From assembly GCF_001592125.1 (NCBI RefSeq), contig NZ_BCWI01000002.1, forward strand, positions 176,312-240,311: 64,000 nucleotides of DNA, in the 5' to 3' direction. The notes beneath the pieces were generated by a model. The model was not told the origin of the DNA, did not search any database, and saw only the letters and a list, made by a program, of their open reading frames with translations. The stretch is from Microbacterium hominis NBRC 15708. Its GTDB lineage: Bacteria; Actinomycetota; Actinomycetes; Actinomycetales; Microbacteriaceae. The position numbers were made by a program, and so were the translations under genes. Shown in pieces: positions 29,990-39,528 of this stretch. The first letter of the stretch is position 1. Every line of letters begins with the position of its first letter.

Positions 29990-30951
29990 ACCGGCTCCCG
30001 GCGGGTGGGCGGCGCGACGTCGAGCAGCACCTGCCCGACCACGGCCTCGGGCGTGACCCCGTCGAACTCGGCCTCCGCGTGCAGGATGAGGCGGTGGGCG
30101 AGGACCGGCACCGCCAGACGCTTCACGTCGTCCGGGGTGACGTAGGTGCGGCCGTGCGAGGCGGCGCTGGCCCGCGCCGCGCGCGTGAGCGCGAGGGCGC
30201 CGCGGATGCTCACCCCGAGGCGCACCTCGTCCGCGGCGCGCGTCGCGTCGACCATCCGGGCGATGTAGTCCAGGACGAGCGCGTCGACGTAGACGTCGGC
30301 GGCGAGCTCCGTCATCCCGACCAGCGCGCCGGGGGTGATCACGGCGGGCAGGTCCGCGATCGGCACCGCGGCGCGGTCGAGGATGCGGACCGTCGCCGCG
30401 TGGTCGGGGTAGCCGAGCGCCGTCCGCAGCAGGAAGCGGTCGAGCTGCGCCTCGGGCAACCGGTACGTTCCGGCCTGCTCGACGGGGTTCTGCGTGGCGA
30501 GCACGAGGAACGGCGCGCCGACCGTGCGCGAGACGCCGTCGATGGTGACGCGCCCCTCCTCCATGACCTCCAGCAGGGCGGCCTGCGTCTTGGGGCTCGC
30601 CCGGTTGATCTCGTCGGCGAGCACGATGTTGGCGAAGATCGGACCGGCGTGGAAGTCGAAGGCCCCCGTCTTCTGGTCGTACACGGTGATACCGGTGATG
30701 TCGCCCGGGAGGAGGTCGGGCGTGAACTGGATGCGCGTCGTCGTGCCCTGGACCGACTGCGCGACCGCGCGCGCGAGCGACGTCTTGCCCGTGCCCGGGA
30801 CGTCCTCGATGAGCACGTGCCCCTCGCTCAGCATCGCCGTGAGCACGAGCTCGACGACGTGGCGCTTGCCGAGGACGGCGCGCTCGACGTTGTCGGCGAG
30901 CTGCGCGAACGTCTGCGCGAACCAGGTCGCCTGCTCGGTGGTGATCGTCAT
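29986..30951 (-). CDS. MoxR-family AAA+ ATPase
   Basis: The 321-residue protein has Walker A (EDVPGTGKTSLARAVAQ), Walker B (IVLADEINRASPKTQAALLE), sensor (FLVLATQNPVEQAGTYRLPEAQLDRFLL) and a C-terminal lid helix region. MoxR ATPases act as chaperones for maturation of partner vWA/DUF58 proteins or complexes. The ATG at 30951 is 17 nt from the upstream gene, the only short gap without overlap in this operon. Confidence 0.92.
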   Translation of the reverse strand: MTITTEQATWFAQTFAQLADNVERAVLGKRHVVELVLTAMLSEGHVLIEDVPGTGKTSLARAVAQSVQGTTTRIQFTPDLLPGDITGITVYDQKTGAFDFHAGPIFANIVLADEINRASPKTQAALLEVMEEGRVTIDGVSRTVGAPFLVLATQNPVEQAGTYRLPEAQLDRFLLRTALGYPDHAATVRILDRAAVPIADLPAVITPGALVGMTELAADVYVDALVLDYIARMVDATRAADEVRLGVSIRGALALTRAARASAASHGRTYVTPDDVKRLAVPVLAHRLILHAEAEFDGVTPEAVVGQVLLDVAPPTRREPV

Positions 30952-30968
30952 GGGGGACTCCGTGGGGG

Positions 30969-33900
30969 TCAGCCGGCCGGGTCGGGCGCGGTGGAGGGCG
31001 TGCAGCGGGTGGACAGTTCTGCGGTGGCCGGCGACAGGTTCCAGCCCTGGCCGGACCAGTCGACGACGACCTGGATGCCGGCGACGCGCGCGGCATCCGC
31101 CGGCACCGTCCACGGGTCGGCGCCGGGGGCGATGAGCGCGTCGTTGCGGTCGTAGTAGCGGATGGCGGCGGCGTCGAAGGCGATGTCGGCGCGCGAGCCG
31201 CTCGAGCTGCCCGAGGGCTCGAGCGTCGCTCCGCCCGTGCAGGATCCGAGCGTCCACGAGGCCTGCACCTGGTACGGGGCGCTGCCCGGCGCCGGGGTCA
31301 CCGCCCCCCAGGCGGACTGCCACCAGCCGTCCTTGTGCTCGTAGCGCACCTCGATCCCGGGGTCTTTGTCGAACACGCTGCTCGGCAGTCCCCGGAAGAC
31401 GACGTCGTTCTCGTTCGGCGGCGTCTCGGGGGAGGTCGGCGTCTGATCGATCGTCCAGGTCGCCCGGCCGGCGTCGTTCCCGCTGCCGCTGACGTGGGCC
31501 GTCGACCCGACCACGAAGGTGTAGCCGGTGGGCGCGGCGCCGCTCTGCGTGGCGCGCACCTGCTGCGTGACGGTCGCCCGCCCGAACGACGTCCCGTCGT
31601 ACCAGGACTCGACGCAGAGCACGAAGGTGTACAGCCGCCCGTCCGGAAGGTCGCCGAAGACCCGCCGCGCGCCATCCTCGCTCGTGCGACAGCTGTCCGC
31701 CGAGACCGGACCGTCGGCGGCGGGCGGGCCGTCCACGCGCACGATGCCGTAGCGCACGCGCGCGTTGTCGCCGCCCGGCGACGCCGTGCCGACGGCGGTG
31801 ATGTCGACCCGGCCGCCGCCGACGTTCACCGCCGTCAGGCTCAGCGCCGCCCCGGTGGGCGCGCCGATGCCGTAGGCCTGCACCGTCATGCTCCCGATCG
31901 CGGGGCCGGGAAGGCCCGGAGGGACGGCGTAGCGGGAGACCGGGGTCACCGTGACGGGCGTCGCGGTGTTCGCGCCGACGCGGAACGTCGGGACGGACAC
32001 CTGGGTCTGATCGGCGGCGACGGCGATCGTGCGCGTCTCGCCGGAGGGGCTCGAGATCTGCAGTGCGCCGGTGTCGGCGGCATCCACACCGGTGAGCGTC
32101 AGCGCCGCGACGCCGCCGTCCGCGCCCGCCACGACGGGGACGGCGCTCCCGCCCGTCGGAGCGGCGGGCGGATCGTAGGCCCACGCGGTGGTGCGCACCG
32201 ACGTCAGCGAGGCGCCGACGGCGTTGACGGCCACCGCCTCGTAGGAGCGCTGCTCGCCGTTGGGCGCGCTGATCGGCGGGCAGATGCCCTGGGGAGTGCA
32301 CACCGCGACCCGCTGCCCGCCCTGACGCACCTCGAAGCCGGTGAGAGCCGGATAGGCGGCCTGCGCCGGTCCGGGGTCCACCCGCAGCGTGAGGCTGCCG
32401 TCCGCATACGCGGACTGCGCGACGCTGGCCGGCGCGCGGGGGAAGCCCTGCAGGTCGAGGAGGATGCGCCCGTCGCGCGCACTCGCGCTCTGGCGCCCCT
32501 GCGCGTCGCGGACCGTGAAGCTCGCCGCGCAGGCCGCACCCGGCGCGTCGTCGGTCCAGCTGGCGACGACGCTCGTCGGCGAGACGACCGCGAACGTGAC
32601 CCCCGTGCACGCCGCCGCCGGCGCCACCGCGACCACCTGCAACGGCGTGCTCGGCAGCGGGTTGACCTCGCCGTTGGCCCCGATGACGTCGATCGTGCAC
32701 GAGCTGCCGGCCGCCTGGCTGCACTGCTGCTGCACCGCGCCGCCCTGCGGGAGGGTCGAGGGCGCGGCGCCGACGCGGAGCGAGATGCGGGCGGGGGCGA
32801 CGCCCGGGTGCGAGGCGACCTGCACCACGACGCCCTCGACGGTTCCGGGAACGGCGGCGTCGCGCCCGCGGACGGCGAGCTGGGCGCCCTGCAACGACAC
32901 GTCGAAGGATGCCGGTGTGCCGTCGATCCGGTAGACGATCGCCTCGGGACGGCCCTGCCAGGTCGTCATCGCGCCGAGGTCGAACACCTGGGTGTCGCCG
33001 GGGGCGACCTCGAGGGCCGCCGGCGACAGCCGCGGCTGGGGGTCGAGCGGGGTGACGACGACCGCGATCGACAGCACGGTCCACGTCGACTGGCCGGACA
33101 GCCGGACCGGCACGAGGCAGGCGTCGGTCCAGGGGGCGTCCGCGCCCGCGGTGTAGCGCAGCGTCGTGCCCGACACCACCGTGCACGTCGCGGCCGCACG
33201 CGCACCGGAGGCGCGCACCTCGTCGGACATCTCGAGCGTGCGCCCGCGCGGCACCGCGACGAGCGTGCTGACGTCGACGTCGGCCTGCGCGTTCTCCCCC
33301 ACCGTCAACGGCGGCGACCCCGGCCGGAGGGTGAGCGGGGCGTCGGCGACAGCGGGGATCCGCAGGAACGCGTAGGTGGTCACCGGTCCGGCCGCGGTGG
33401 GGCCGGTGACCGAGAACGCGATGAGGTGCGCGCCGTCGTCCACGCTGCCGCGCAGGCGGGTGCCGTCGACGGTGATCCCGGCCGGGGCGCCCCACAGCCC
33501 GACCGTGAGCTCGGCCGTGTCGCCGCCGGACCACACCGCCTTGCCGGCGAGCACGTCGATGCCGCGGGCCAGGTCGTCGCGCCCGTCGGCGCTGAGCACG
33601 GTGTCGGAGACGACCGGGAAGTCGGCGACGCGCTGGGCGACCACCTTCACGACGATGAGGCCGCGGGCGGTGTTGCCCGACGAGGAGACGACGTCGTACA
33701 GGAACGACATCGTCCCCGGCGAGGCGCCGGCGGCGATCGTCAGCGCGTCCTCGCTCTGCGCGACGATCCGATCCTGCAGCCGCGCGAACTCGGCGGTCGG
33801 CGTGCCGTCGAGCGCGAACTCGGGCACGTCGGGGCGCACGCGCTCCAGCGTGAGACGACCCTGCAGGGGATCGATGTCGTTCGCGAGCGGATGCACGCGG

Positions 33901-36900
33901 ATGACGTTGCCGTCACCGGCCTGCACCTGCACGTAGTCGGTGTAGGTGACGGGGGCGGGGCTGGCTTCGCCGTCGAGCACTCCCACCCGCACGGTGCCGA
34001 TGGCGCTCCGACCCGACGGGTCGACGACGCGATAGGTGAAGGAGTCCTGCCCGGAACTGCCGGCGACGCTCGAGTAGACGATCGACGCCCCGTCCGCGGA
34101 GATCACGGCGGAGCCGTGCGCCGGCTGGTCGACGATGCGGTCCAGCCGCACGACGTCGCCGTCGGGATCCATGCCGAAGCCGCTGAACGGGATGGTCGTC
34201 GACAGGCCGCTGAGCACACGGCCGGACAGGGTGCGCGGCAGCGGATCGCGGTTGCTCTCGTCGCCCGCGACGCGGATCCGGACCGTCGCGATGTCACCGA
34301 GGGCCGGGGCCCCGGTCGTGAACGCGCGGTACTCCACGGTGTAATCGCCCGGCGTCGTCGGCGCCAGGTAGCGCAGCACGTCCCCGGCCGCGAAGGCGAG
34401 GGCGTCGGGGCTCGACGAGACGATCGACTCGGGGTCCAGCCGCGGCCGGGTCCCGACGGCGGCGACGTCGTTGTCGAGCACCGGGATGTCGATCTGCGAG
34501 CCGGCGCGGACGACCACACGGTCATCGACCGCGATCGGCGCCTGCTCGTCGGCGGGGGGCAGCAGGTACACGGTGGCCTCGCCGATCACCGACGACCCGT
34601 CGTCGGTCGTCCCGTCGCCGACGCGGTACGAGACGGTGCCGAGCAGCCCCGACGCGCCCGAGGGCGTCGTCCCCGACACCCGCAGCTGACTCTGGGCCAC
34701 GATGTCGGCGGACAGCGACGCTCCGGTCGCCGGACGGATGACCGGATCGCTCAGCAGCAGCACGCGCCGCGTCGGGTTGGTCACCGCGGCCAGCACGTCC
34801 ACCGTCGCATCCGCCTGCGGCCGGACGAAGGCGACGACCGGCGCGGTCGACAGGTTCGCGGCGCCCGCGGCATCCAGGAGTGTGAGGCGCACCGTGCCGG
34901 TCGCCTCGCGTCCGCCCGCCGAGACGGTGACGGCCACGCGGTAGGCGCCCGGGGATGCCGCGGCGAAGTCGAACGTCGTCGAGCCGCCGACGACCGTCGC
35001 CGTCGCGGCGGCGTCGTCGAGCACGCGCGCCGCCGTGAGGGTGAGGTCACCCGCCGTGCCGGTCACGTGCGGCGCGACGTCCACCGACACGCGCGAGCCG
35101 GCCACGTCGACGACGGCGAACGACTGCACGACCGGCTGCGCGTCGTCGCGGATGCGGATCACGAGCTGCCGCGTCGCCGTGGCGCCGCGGACGTCGGCCA
35201 CGGTCACCGTGACCGACGCGGCCTGCTCGCCCTCGACGCCCGTGTCGTGGTGCTGGAAGACGACATCGCCCTCGGGCGTCGTGGCGACCTGCCCGAGCCC
35301 GGAGTCATCGGTCGCCGACAGCAGGAGCACGGGATCGCCCTCGGGATCCACCCAGTCGCCGAGGACGGGCACGCTGACGGTTCCGCCGGGGGCCACCTCC
35401 GGGCTCGGCCAGTCCTGCCGGCACGCCTCCACGCCGCACCAGACCGGGGCGGAGTTGTCCTCGTCGGAGACCGCCCGCAGCGTCACGGTCGCCGGCGGCG
35501 ACAGCAGCCCGTCGGCGGTGGTCCCGTCGGTGACGGCGTAGGAGAAGGCGGCGGCCCCCGACGCCCCCGGCGCGACCCGCACCGCCAGGCGCTGGCGGTC
35601 GTCGGTGGTCGTCACCGTTCCGAAGGCCGGGTCCAGCCCCGTGACGGATGCCGGATCGACGGCGAGCACGTCGTCGTTGGGATCGTGGTCGTTCAGCAGC
35701 ACCGGCAGGCTCACGAGAGCCCCGGGGCGCACCCCGAAGGCATCGTCCTGGGCCACCGGCGGACGCGGGTCGATGACCGGCGGCGGCTTCTGGTCGTTCG
35801 TCTTCGGGGCGGTCTGGACGTCGTCCTCGATGTCCCAGTTCTGACTCGACGGAAGGAGCCGCCCGTCGGGCACCGACCACACCCACCCGGATCGGGCGTC
35901 GTTGAGGACGACGCCGTCGCCGGCATCCACGAACACCGGTCGGCGCTGCGATCCGAGCCCCTGCCCGGCGTAGTCCAGCGGCACGTCCGCGCCGGTCGAG
36001 GTCCACAGCGTGCCGCCACGCGTGCCCTCGCCGAGCCACGCCGCGCTCACGACGCCCTCGCGGACGACGGGGCGCGCCGGCGTGCCGCGCGAGGTCGTGC
36101 TGTCACCGAACACCCGCTCCGCGCCGTCGCCCGACACCGGGATGCGCACGAGCCCGGACTCGTCGGCGACGTACACCGCGTCGCCGTCGGCCGACGCGCG
36201 CCCCACCACCGTCGCTCCGGCGATCGGCACGCGTCCGCTCCCGCCGCGCGTCCAGAACCGCCCCGCGTCCGCCCCGCCCGTCTCCACGAGCACCCAGTCG
36301 TCGCCTGCGCCCGTGAGCACGGGCCGCTCCACCGTGGCCGCGACGGTGTCGGTGGCCAGGACGCTCCCGGTGGCGGCGTCGATGCGTGCCACCGTGCCGG
36401 CACTCGCGGAATAGCTGAAGACCGTGCCGCCCGATTCGGCGGCCACCGCCACCGAGGCCGCCACGTCGACCGCCGCCGCCGGTCCCGCCGACAGGCTGCC
36501 CACGAACACCGTCCCCGCGTCGGTGCGATAGGCGACGATGTCGCCGGAGGCGTCCATGTCGGCGGTCCCCGCCGGCGCCGCCGTCGCCGAGCGCAGGCCG
36601 TCCGCATCGAGATCGATCGGCGCGGCGTCGTCGATCCGCACGACCTTCGCGTCGCTGTCGGTGAACATGTAGGCGGCATCGGCGGCGCCGACGATCCGGC
36701 TCGGGTTGCTGACGGCGCGCACGGTATCGATCTCGCCGATCGCGGTGTTCACGCGGGCATAGCGCAGGGAGTCGGCCTGCAGCACCCACGCCGTGGTCTG
36801 ACGCGGCGGCGTGCGCTGGGCGTCCAGGCCCGGCCAGACCACGCTCACGCCGGCGATGAGCGCCAGCGCCGCGCCCGCGGCGGCGAGGCCCACGACCGTC

Positions 36901-36911
36901 CCGCGTTTCAT
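30969..36911 (-). CDS. Giant membrane-anchored Ig/cadherin-like and FN3-like repeat protein
   Basis: This is a 1980-residue protein from the ATG at 36911, overlapping the kinase stop (ATGA). A membrane anchor (about residues 6-27) is followed by a beta-propeller-like region to ~400, a spacer NWDIEDDVQTAPKTNDQKPPP, then several Ig/cadherin-like (Big_9-type) modules recognisable by PVAQDDAFGVRPGALVSLPVLLNDHDPNDD, APIAVDDRVVVRAGSQIDIPVLDNDV and DYVQVQAGDGNVIRVHPLANDIDP, and FN3-like modules toward the C-terminus (PAAPTGGSAVPVV, APTGAALSLTAV). The architecture suggests a long external or cell-wall-reaching rod. The ligand is unknown. Confidence 0.82.
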   Translation of the reverse strand: MKRGTVVGLAAAGAALALIAGVSVVWPGLDAQRTPPRQTTAWVLQADSLRYARVNTAIGEIDTVRAVSNPSRIVGAADAAYMFTDSDAKVVRIDDAAPIDLDADGLRSATAAPAGTADMDASGDIVAYRTDAGTVFVGSLSAGPAAAVDVAASVAVAAESGGTVFSYSASAGTVARIDAATGSVLATDTVAATVERPVLTGAGDDWVLVETGGADAGRFWTRGGSGRVPIAGATVVGRASADGDAVYVADESGLVRIPVSGDGAERVFGDSTTSRGTPARPVVREGVVSAAWLGEGTRGGTLWTSTGADVPLDYAGQGLGSQRRPVFVDAGDGVVLNDARSGWVWSVPDGRLLPSSQNWDIEDDVQTAPKTNDQKPPPVIDPRPPVAQDDAFGVRPGALVSLPVLLNDHDPNDDVLAVDPASVTGLDPAFGTVTTTDDRQRLAVRVAPGASGAAAFSYAVTDGTTADGLLSPPATVTLRAVSDEDNSAPVWCGVEACRQDWPSPEVAPGGTVSVPVLGDWVDPEGDPVLLLSATDDSGLGQVATTPEGDVVFQHHDTGVEGEQAASVTVTVADVRGATATRQLVIRIRDDAQPVVQSFAVVDVAGSRVSVDVAPHVTGTAGDLTLTAARVLDDAAATATVVGGSTTFDFAAASPGAYRVAVTVSAGGREATGTVRLTLLDAAGAANLSTAPVVAFVRPQADATVDVLAAVTNPTRRVLLLSDPVIRPATGASLSADIVAQSQLRVSGTTPSGASGLLGTVSYRVGDGTTDDGSSVIGEATVYLLPPADEQAPIAVDDRVVVRAGSQIDIPVLDNDVAAVGTRPRLDPESIVSSSPDALAFAAGDVLRYLAPTTPGDYTVEYRAFTTGAPALGDIATVRIRVAGDESNRDPLPRTLSGRVLSGLSTTIPFSGFGMDPDGDVVRLDRIVDQPAHGSAVISADGASIVYSSVAGSSGQDSFTYRVVDPSGRSAIGTVRVGVLDGEASPAPVTYTDYVQVQAGDGNVIRVHPLANDIDPLQGRLTLERVRPDVPEFALDGTPTAEFARLQDRIVAQSEDALTIAAGASPGTMSFLYDVVSSSGNTARGLIVVKVVAQRVADFPVVSDTVLSADGRDDLARGIDVLAGKAVWSGGDTAELTVGLWGAPAGITVDGTRLRGSVDDGAHLIAFSVTGPTAAGPVTTYAFLRIPAVADAPLTLRPGSPPLTVGENAQADVDVSTLVAVPRGRTLEMSDEVRASGARAAATCTVVSGTTLRYTAGADAPWTDACLVPVRLSGQSTWTVLSIAVVVTPLDPQPRLSPAALEVAPGDTQVFDLGAMTTWQGRPEAIVYRIDGTPASFDVSLQGAQLAVRGRDAAVPGTVEGVVVQVASHPGVAPARISLRVGAAPSTLPQGGAVQQQCSQAAGSSCTIDVIGANGEVNPLPSTPLQVVAVAPAAACTGVTFAVVSPTSVVASWTDDAPGAACAASFTVRDAQGRQSASARDGRILLDLQGFPRAPASVAQSAYADGSLTLRVDPGPAQAAYPALTGFEVRQGGQRVAVCTPQGICPPISAPNGEQRSYEAVAVNAVGASLTSVRTTAWAYDPPAAPTGGSAVPVVAGADGGVAALTLTGVDAADTGALQISSPSGETRTIAVAADQTQVSVPTFRVGANTATPVTVTPVSRYAVPPGLPGPAIGSMTVQAYGIGAPTGAALSLTAVNVGGGRVDITAVGTASPGGDNARVRYGIVRVDGPPAADGPVSADSCRTSEDGARRVFGDLPDGRLYTFVLCVESWYDGTSFGRATVTQQVRATQSGAAPTGYTFVVGSTAHVSGSGNDAGRATWTIDQTPTSPETPPNENDVVFRGLPSSVFDKDPGIEVRYEHKDGWWQSAWGAVTPAPGSAPYQVQASWTLGSCTGGATLEPSGSSSGSRADIAFDAAAIRYYDRNDALIAPGADPWTVPADAARVAGIQVVVDWSGQGWNLSPATAELSTRCTPSTAPDPAG

Positions 36912-38056
36912 GGGCCGATCACCGTCCACAGTGCGGCCCCGGCGGCGAGGAGCCCGCCCACCGCGACGATCGCGCCGACCACGGAGAGCACGATCACGCG
37001 CGGGGACCACAACCTGCGCGGCTCCGAGGCGCTGAGCCCGGTCGCGTCGTCCTCGGCGCTGGGGGTGCGGCGCGCGACGGCATCCGTCGGAACACGGCGC
37101 CGGCCCTCCGCCACGCGGCTGCGGGCCGGGCCGCGCGCGGACACGTCGGTGAAGTCGACGGCGTCGGATGCCGGCATCCACTCCTGGGTCGGCACCTCCA
37201 GCGGCGTCGGCGCGAGTCCGACCGACCGCTGCACGTCGCGGATGGCTTCACCGAACGCGCTCGCCGACGCGTAGCGACGGTCGGGATCGCGGGTCATGGC
37301 CGTCGCGAGCACCTGCTGCAGCGCGTCGGGGACGTCGGGGCGCGGGATCGGGACGAAGGTCGCGCGAGCGATGCGGCGCCGCATGAGCTCGCGGGTGTTC
37401 TGCTCCTTCTCGCGACGCTCGAACGGGCTGTGCCCGGCGAGCAGGGAGTACACGGTCGCGCCGAGGCTCCACACCTCGCTCGCGATCGTGCCGCCGCTGT
37501 GCTCGGCGACGACCTCGGGCGCGCTCCACGGGATCGACATCGCGAGCACATCGGAGGCCGCGCTGCGCTGCAGCGACGACGAGATGCCGAAGTCGGCCAG
37601 GACCGCCGACCCGAAGCTCGTGACGAGGATGTTGCTCGGCTTGATGTCGCGGTGGATGAGCCCCGCCCGGTGCGCGGACTCCAGCGCTCCCGCCAGGCGC
37701 ACGGCGACCGCCATCACCTCGTCGACCGGCATCCGCTCGATGCGGTAGCGCTGGGCGAGCGAGCCGGGGCAGTACTCCATGACGATGTACGGGCGCCCGT
37801 CGGCCGAGATGCCCGCCTGGTAGACGGTCACGATGGCGGGATGCGCGGACAGATGCGCGAGCACGTCGGCCTCGGCGTTGAACATGCGCAGCAGATCGGG
37901 ATCGCGCTCCCCCGCCGGCAGCACCTTCACCGCGACGGCGCGCCGGGGCATGTCCTGCTGATACAGGAAGACGTCGGCGAAACCGCCGGACCCCAGTGGA
38001 CGCACATAGTCCAGCCCCGGCAGCTGCGGCGGCGCAGACGGGAGCCTGCGCGTCAT
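36908..38056 (-). CDS. Membrane serine/threonine protein kinase (Hanks type)
   Basis: This 382-residue protein has the full kinase signature: Gly loop GSGGFADVF (22-30), VAVK with Lys44, Glu62, catalytic loop HRDIKPSN (Asp137), DFG (155-157) and SAPE (178-181). The usual D-x-W-S-L-G is SEVWSLG. A juxtamembrane linker leads to one transmembrane helix (about 353-381) with almost no extracellular part. It is the first gene of the operon, so the adjacent giant protein may act as its sensor in trans and the FHA protein as substrate or reader; this is inference. Confidence 0.93.
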   Translation of the reverse strand: MTRRLPSAPPQLPGLDYVRPLGSGGFADVFLYQQDMPRRAVAVKVLPAGERDPDLLRMFNAEADVLAHLSAHPAIVTVYQAGISADGRPYIVMEYCPGSLAQRYRIERMPVDEVMAVAVRLAGALESAHRAGLIHRDIKPSNILVTSFGSAVLADFGISSSLQRSAASDVLAMSIPWSAPEVVAEHSGGTIASEVWSLGATVYSLLAGHSPFERREKEQNTRELMRRRIARATFVPIPRPDVPDALQQVLATAMTRDPDRRYASASAFGEAIRDVQRSVGLAPTPLEVPTQEWMPASDAVDFTDVSARGPARSRVAEGRRRVPTDAVARRTPSAEDDATGLSASEPRRLWSPRVIVLSVVGAIVAVGGLLAAGAALWTVIGP

Positions 38057-38111
38057 GGCACCCCTCAGTCATCTCACGGACCCGGTCCCCGACGACGTCG
38101 ACGACCCGGCC

Positions 38112-38120
38112 ATGCTAACA
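38112..38120 (-). promoter_or_regulatory. Putative extended -10 promoter of the kinase operon
   Basis: TGT-TAGCAT on the minus strand lies about 55 nt before the kinase ATG. No -35 is evident, so it is tentative. Confidence 0.4.
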
Positions 38121-38140
38121 AAACCCCCGGATAGCCCCTC

Positions 38141-38226
38141 CGCCGAGCCGCCACGTCCCGGCCGAGCCGCCACGCTCCGGACGGGCCGCGCGGTGGCGGT
38201 TCGGCGAACGGATAGCGGCTCGCGGG
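38141..38226. repeat. Repeat family B element
   Basis: Two CGAGCCGCCACG boxes (38143 and 38163) face GTGGCGGTTCGG and AGCGGCTCGCGGG on the other side of a GGACGGGCC centre. It ends about 15 nt before the stop of the gene at 38243. Confidence 0.75.
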
Positions 38227-38242
38227 GGCGGGGGGCGGGGAG

Positions 38243-38908
38243 CTACAGGTCGGGCAGGCCGGGGTCGGCGTGCGGGTCGAACGGGGCATCCAGCGAACGC
38301 GTGAGCTCCTCCAGCATCGCCGTGATCTGCGGCTCGACGTATTCGGCGATCGCGGCCTGGATGCGCAGCCGGTGGTGCAGCAGCACGGCGCACACCTCGC
38401 GACCGACCATGTTCGCGTAGTCGTCGGCGAGTCCCACCTCCTGGCGCAGGGCGGCCTTCGCCTCGTCGCTCAGGGGCGGAAGGGCGGGGATGTCGGCGTC
38501 CGCCTCCTCGGCGAGACCGCCGATGGTGAACAGGAAGGGCGCCCCGGGAACGGGATCGGGATCCATCGGCAGGCCCTCGAACTCGGGGTCCAGGCCCTCC
38601 GCGGGACGGTAGCTGCGGGCGCGGTTGCGCGCCGCCTGCTGGTCGAGCTCGGCCTGCAGCATCGGGAGGTTGCGGGACGTGTAGTCCGCGACCGCGTGGT
38701 CGACGATGGTCTTGATGCGGGTCGACAGCCCATGCTGCACACCGTGCGGGACGTCGGAGCCGAGACCCGCCGCCGACAGCACCGGCGAGCCGAAACAGCG
38801 CCGGCACGGCGCGACGCGGCCCCGATGCGTGGAGGGCTCCCAGCGCGGCAGCCAGCGCAGCCACGCGTCCACCGCCTGGCTGACCTGGGTCTCGATCGAC
38901 CGCTCCAC
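38243..38908 (-). CDS. Uncharacterised protein (221 aa)
   Basis: The GTG at 38908 gives MERSIETQVSQAVDAWLRWLPRWEPSTHRG. It has no signal peptide or membrane segment. A CRRCF motif near residue 35 could bind metal but has no second pair. A middle acidic, Pro-rich segment and a helical C-terminus (ANMVGREVCAVLLHHRLRIQAAIAEYVEPQ) are visible. No family is recognised. It is a stand-alone gene upstream of the kinase operon with a family B element at its 3' end. Confidence 0.6.
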   Translation of the reverse strand: MERSIETQVSQAVDAWLRWLPRWEPSTHRGRVAPCRRCFGSPVLSAAGLGSDVPHGVQHGLSTRIKTIVDHAVADYTSRNLPMLQAELDQQAARNRARSYRPAEGLDPEFEGLPMDPDPVPGAPFLFTIGGLAEEADADIPALPPLSDEAKAALRQEVGLADDYANMVGREVCAVLLHHRLRIQAAIAEYVEPQITAMLEELTRSLDAPFDPHADPGLPDL

Positions 38909-39036
38909 GGGTCCATTGTCGCGGTTCCGGGCGGTTCACGGCGGATTTGCGTCGCGGCATCCGCCGCAGGCGCTGTCGAATCCTGCTCGGAGGACGCCGC
39001 GGGGGTGTGCCCGCGGCGTCCTCGGCCGCGCGGGGC

Positions 39037-39528
39037 TCAGTCCTCGTCGCCCTCCCACGGCCAGCGCGGACGATCGGCACCGGTGCGCACGAGGGCGACG
39101 GCGACCCAGCCCGCCACGAGGGCGGCGGATGCCAGGACCACGGCGAACCACGAGGTCGCGAACCCGCCGATCGCAGCCGCGGTGCGCGCGGCATCCGTGC
39201 CCCCGAGCACCGCCCCGACCAGCACGCCGAGAAGATAGGCGAGGAACGTCGCGACGACGACCGTGAGGACGGCGACGTACCGCGGTCGGGCCGGCCGGAC
39301 GGCGAGCCACGTCGTCGACGCGAAGGCCGCGAGCGCCAGCACCGCACCGCCCACGCCGGGCAGCTGCCCGAGCCCTGTCACCGGGAGCACCTCGGCGCCG
39401 CTGAACAGGCTCAGCATGCCGAACCCGGCGATCAGCAGCGCGAAGAAGCCCACGACGGCGAACGCCGTCGCGATCGGGGGCGCGACGCCGCCGCCGTCTC
39501 CGGCGCGGGGATCGCGCGACCCCGACAT
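39037..39528 (-). CDS. Small membrane protein with four predicted helices (163 aa)
   Basis: The ATG at 39528 overlaps the stop of the next gene by one base (TGATG), which fixes the start. Hydrophobic segments near residues 20-42, 55-75, 82-105 and 120-145 indicate a four-helix integral membrane protein with an acidic C-terminus (RWPWEGDED). No family is recognised. It is co-transcribed with the gene at 39528-40481. Confidence 0.65.
   Translation of the reverse strand: MSGSRDPRAGDGGGVAPPIATAFAVVGFFALLIAGFGMLSLFSGAEVLPVTGLGQLPGVGGAVLALAAFASTTWLAVRPARPRYVAVLTVVVATFLAYLLGVLVGAVLGGTDAARTAAAIGGFATSWFAVVLASAALVAGWVAVALVRTGADRPRWPWEGDED

Noticed and set aside
31335..37274. Open plus-strand frame of 1979 codons opposite the giant Ig-like gene
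   Set aside because: Same shadow effect; the minus-strand frame has recognisable modules and operon overlaps.
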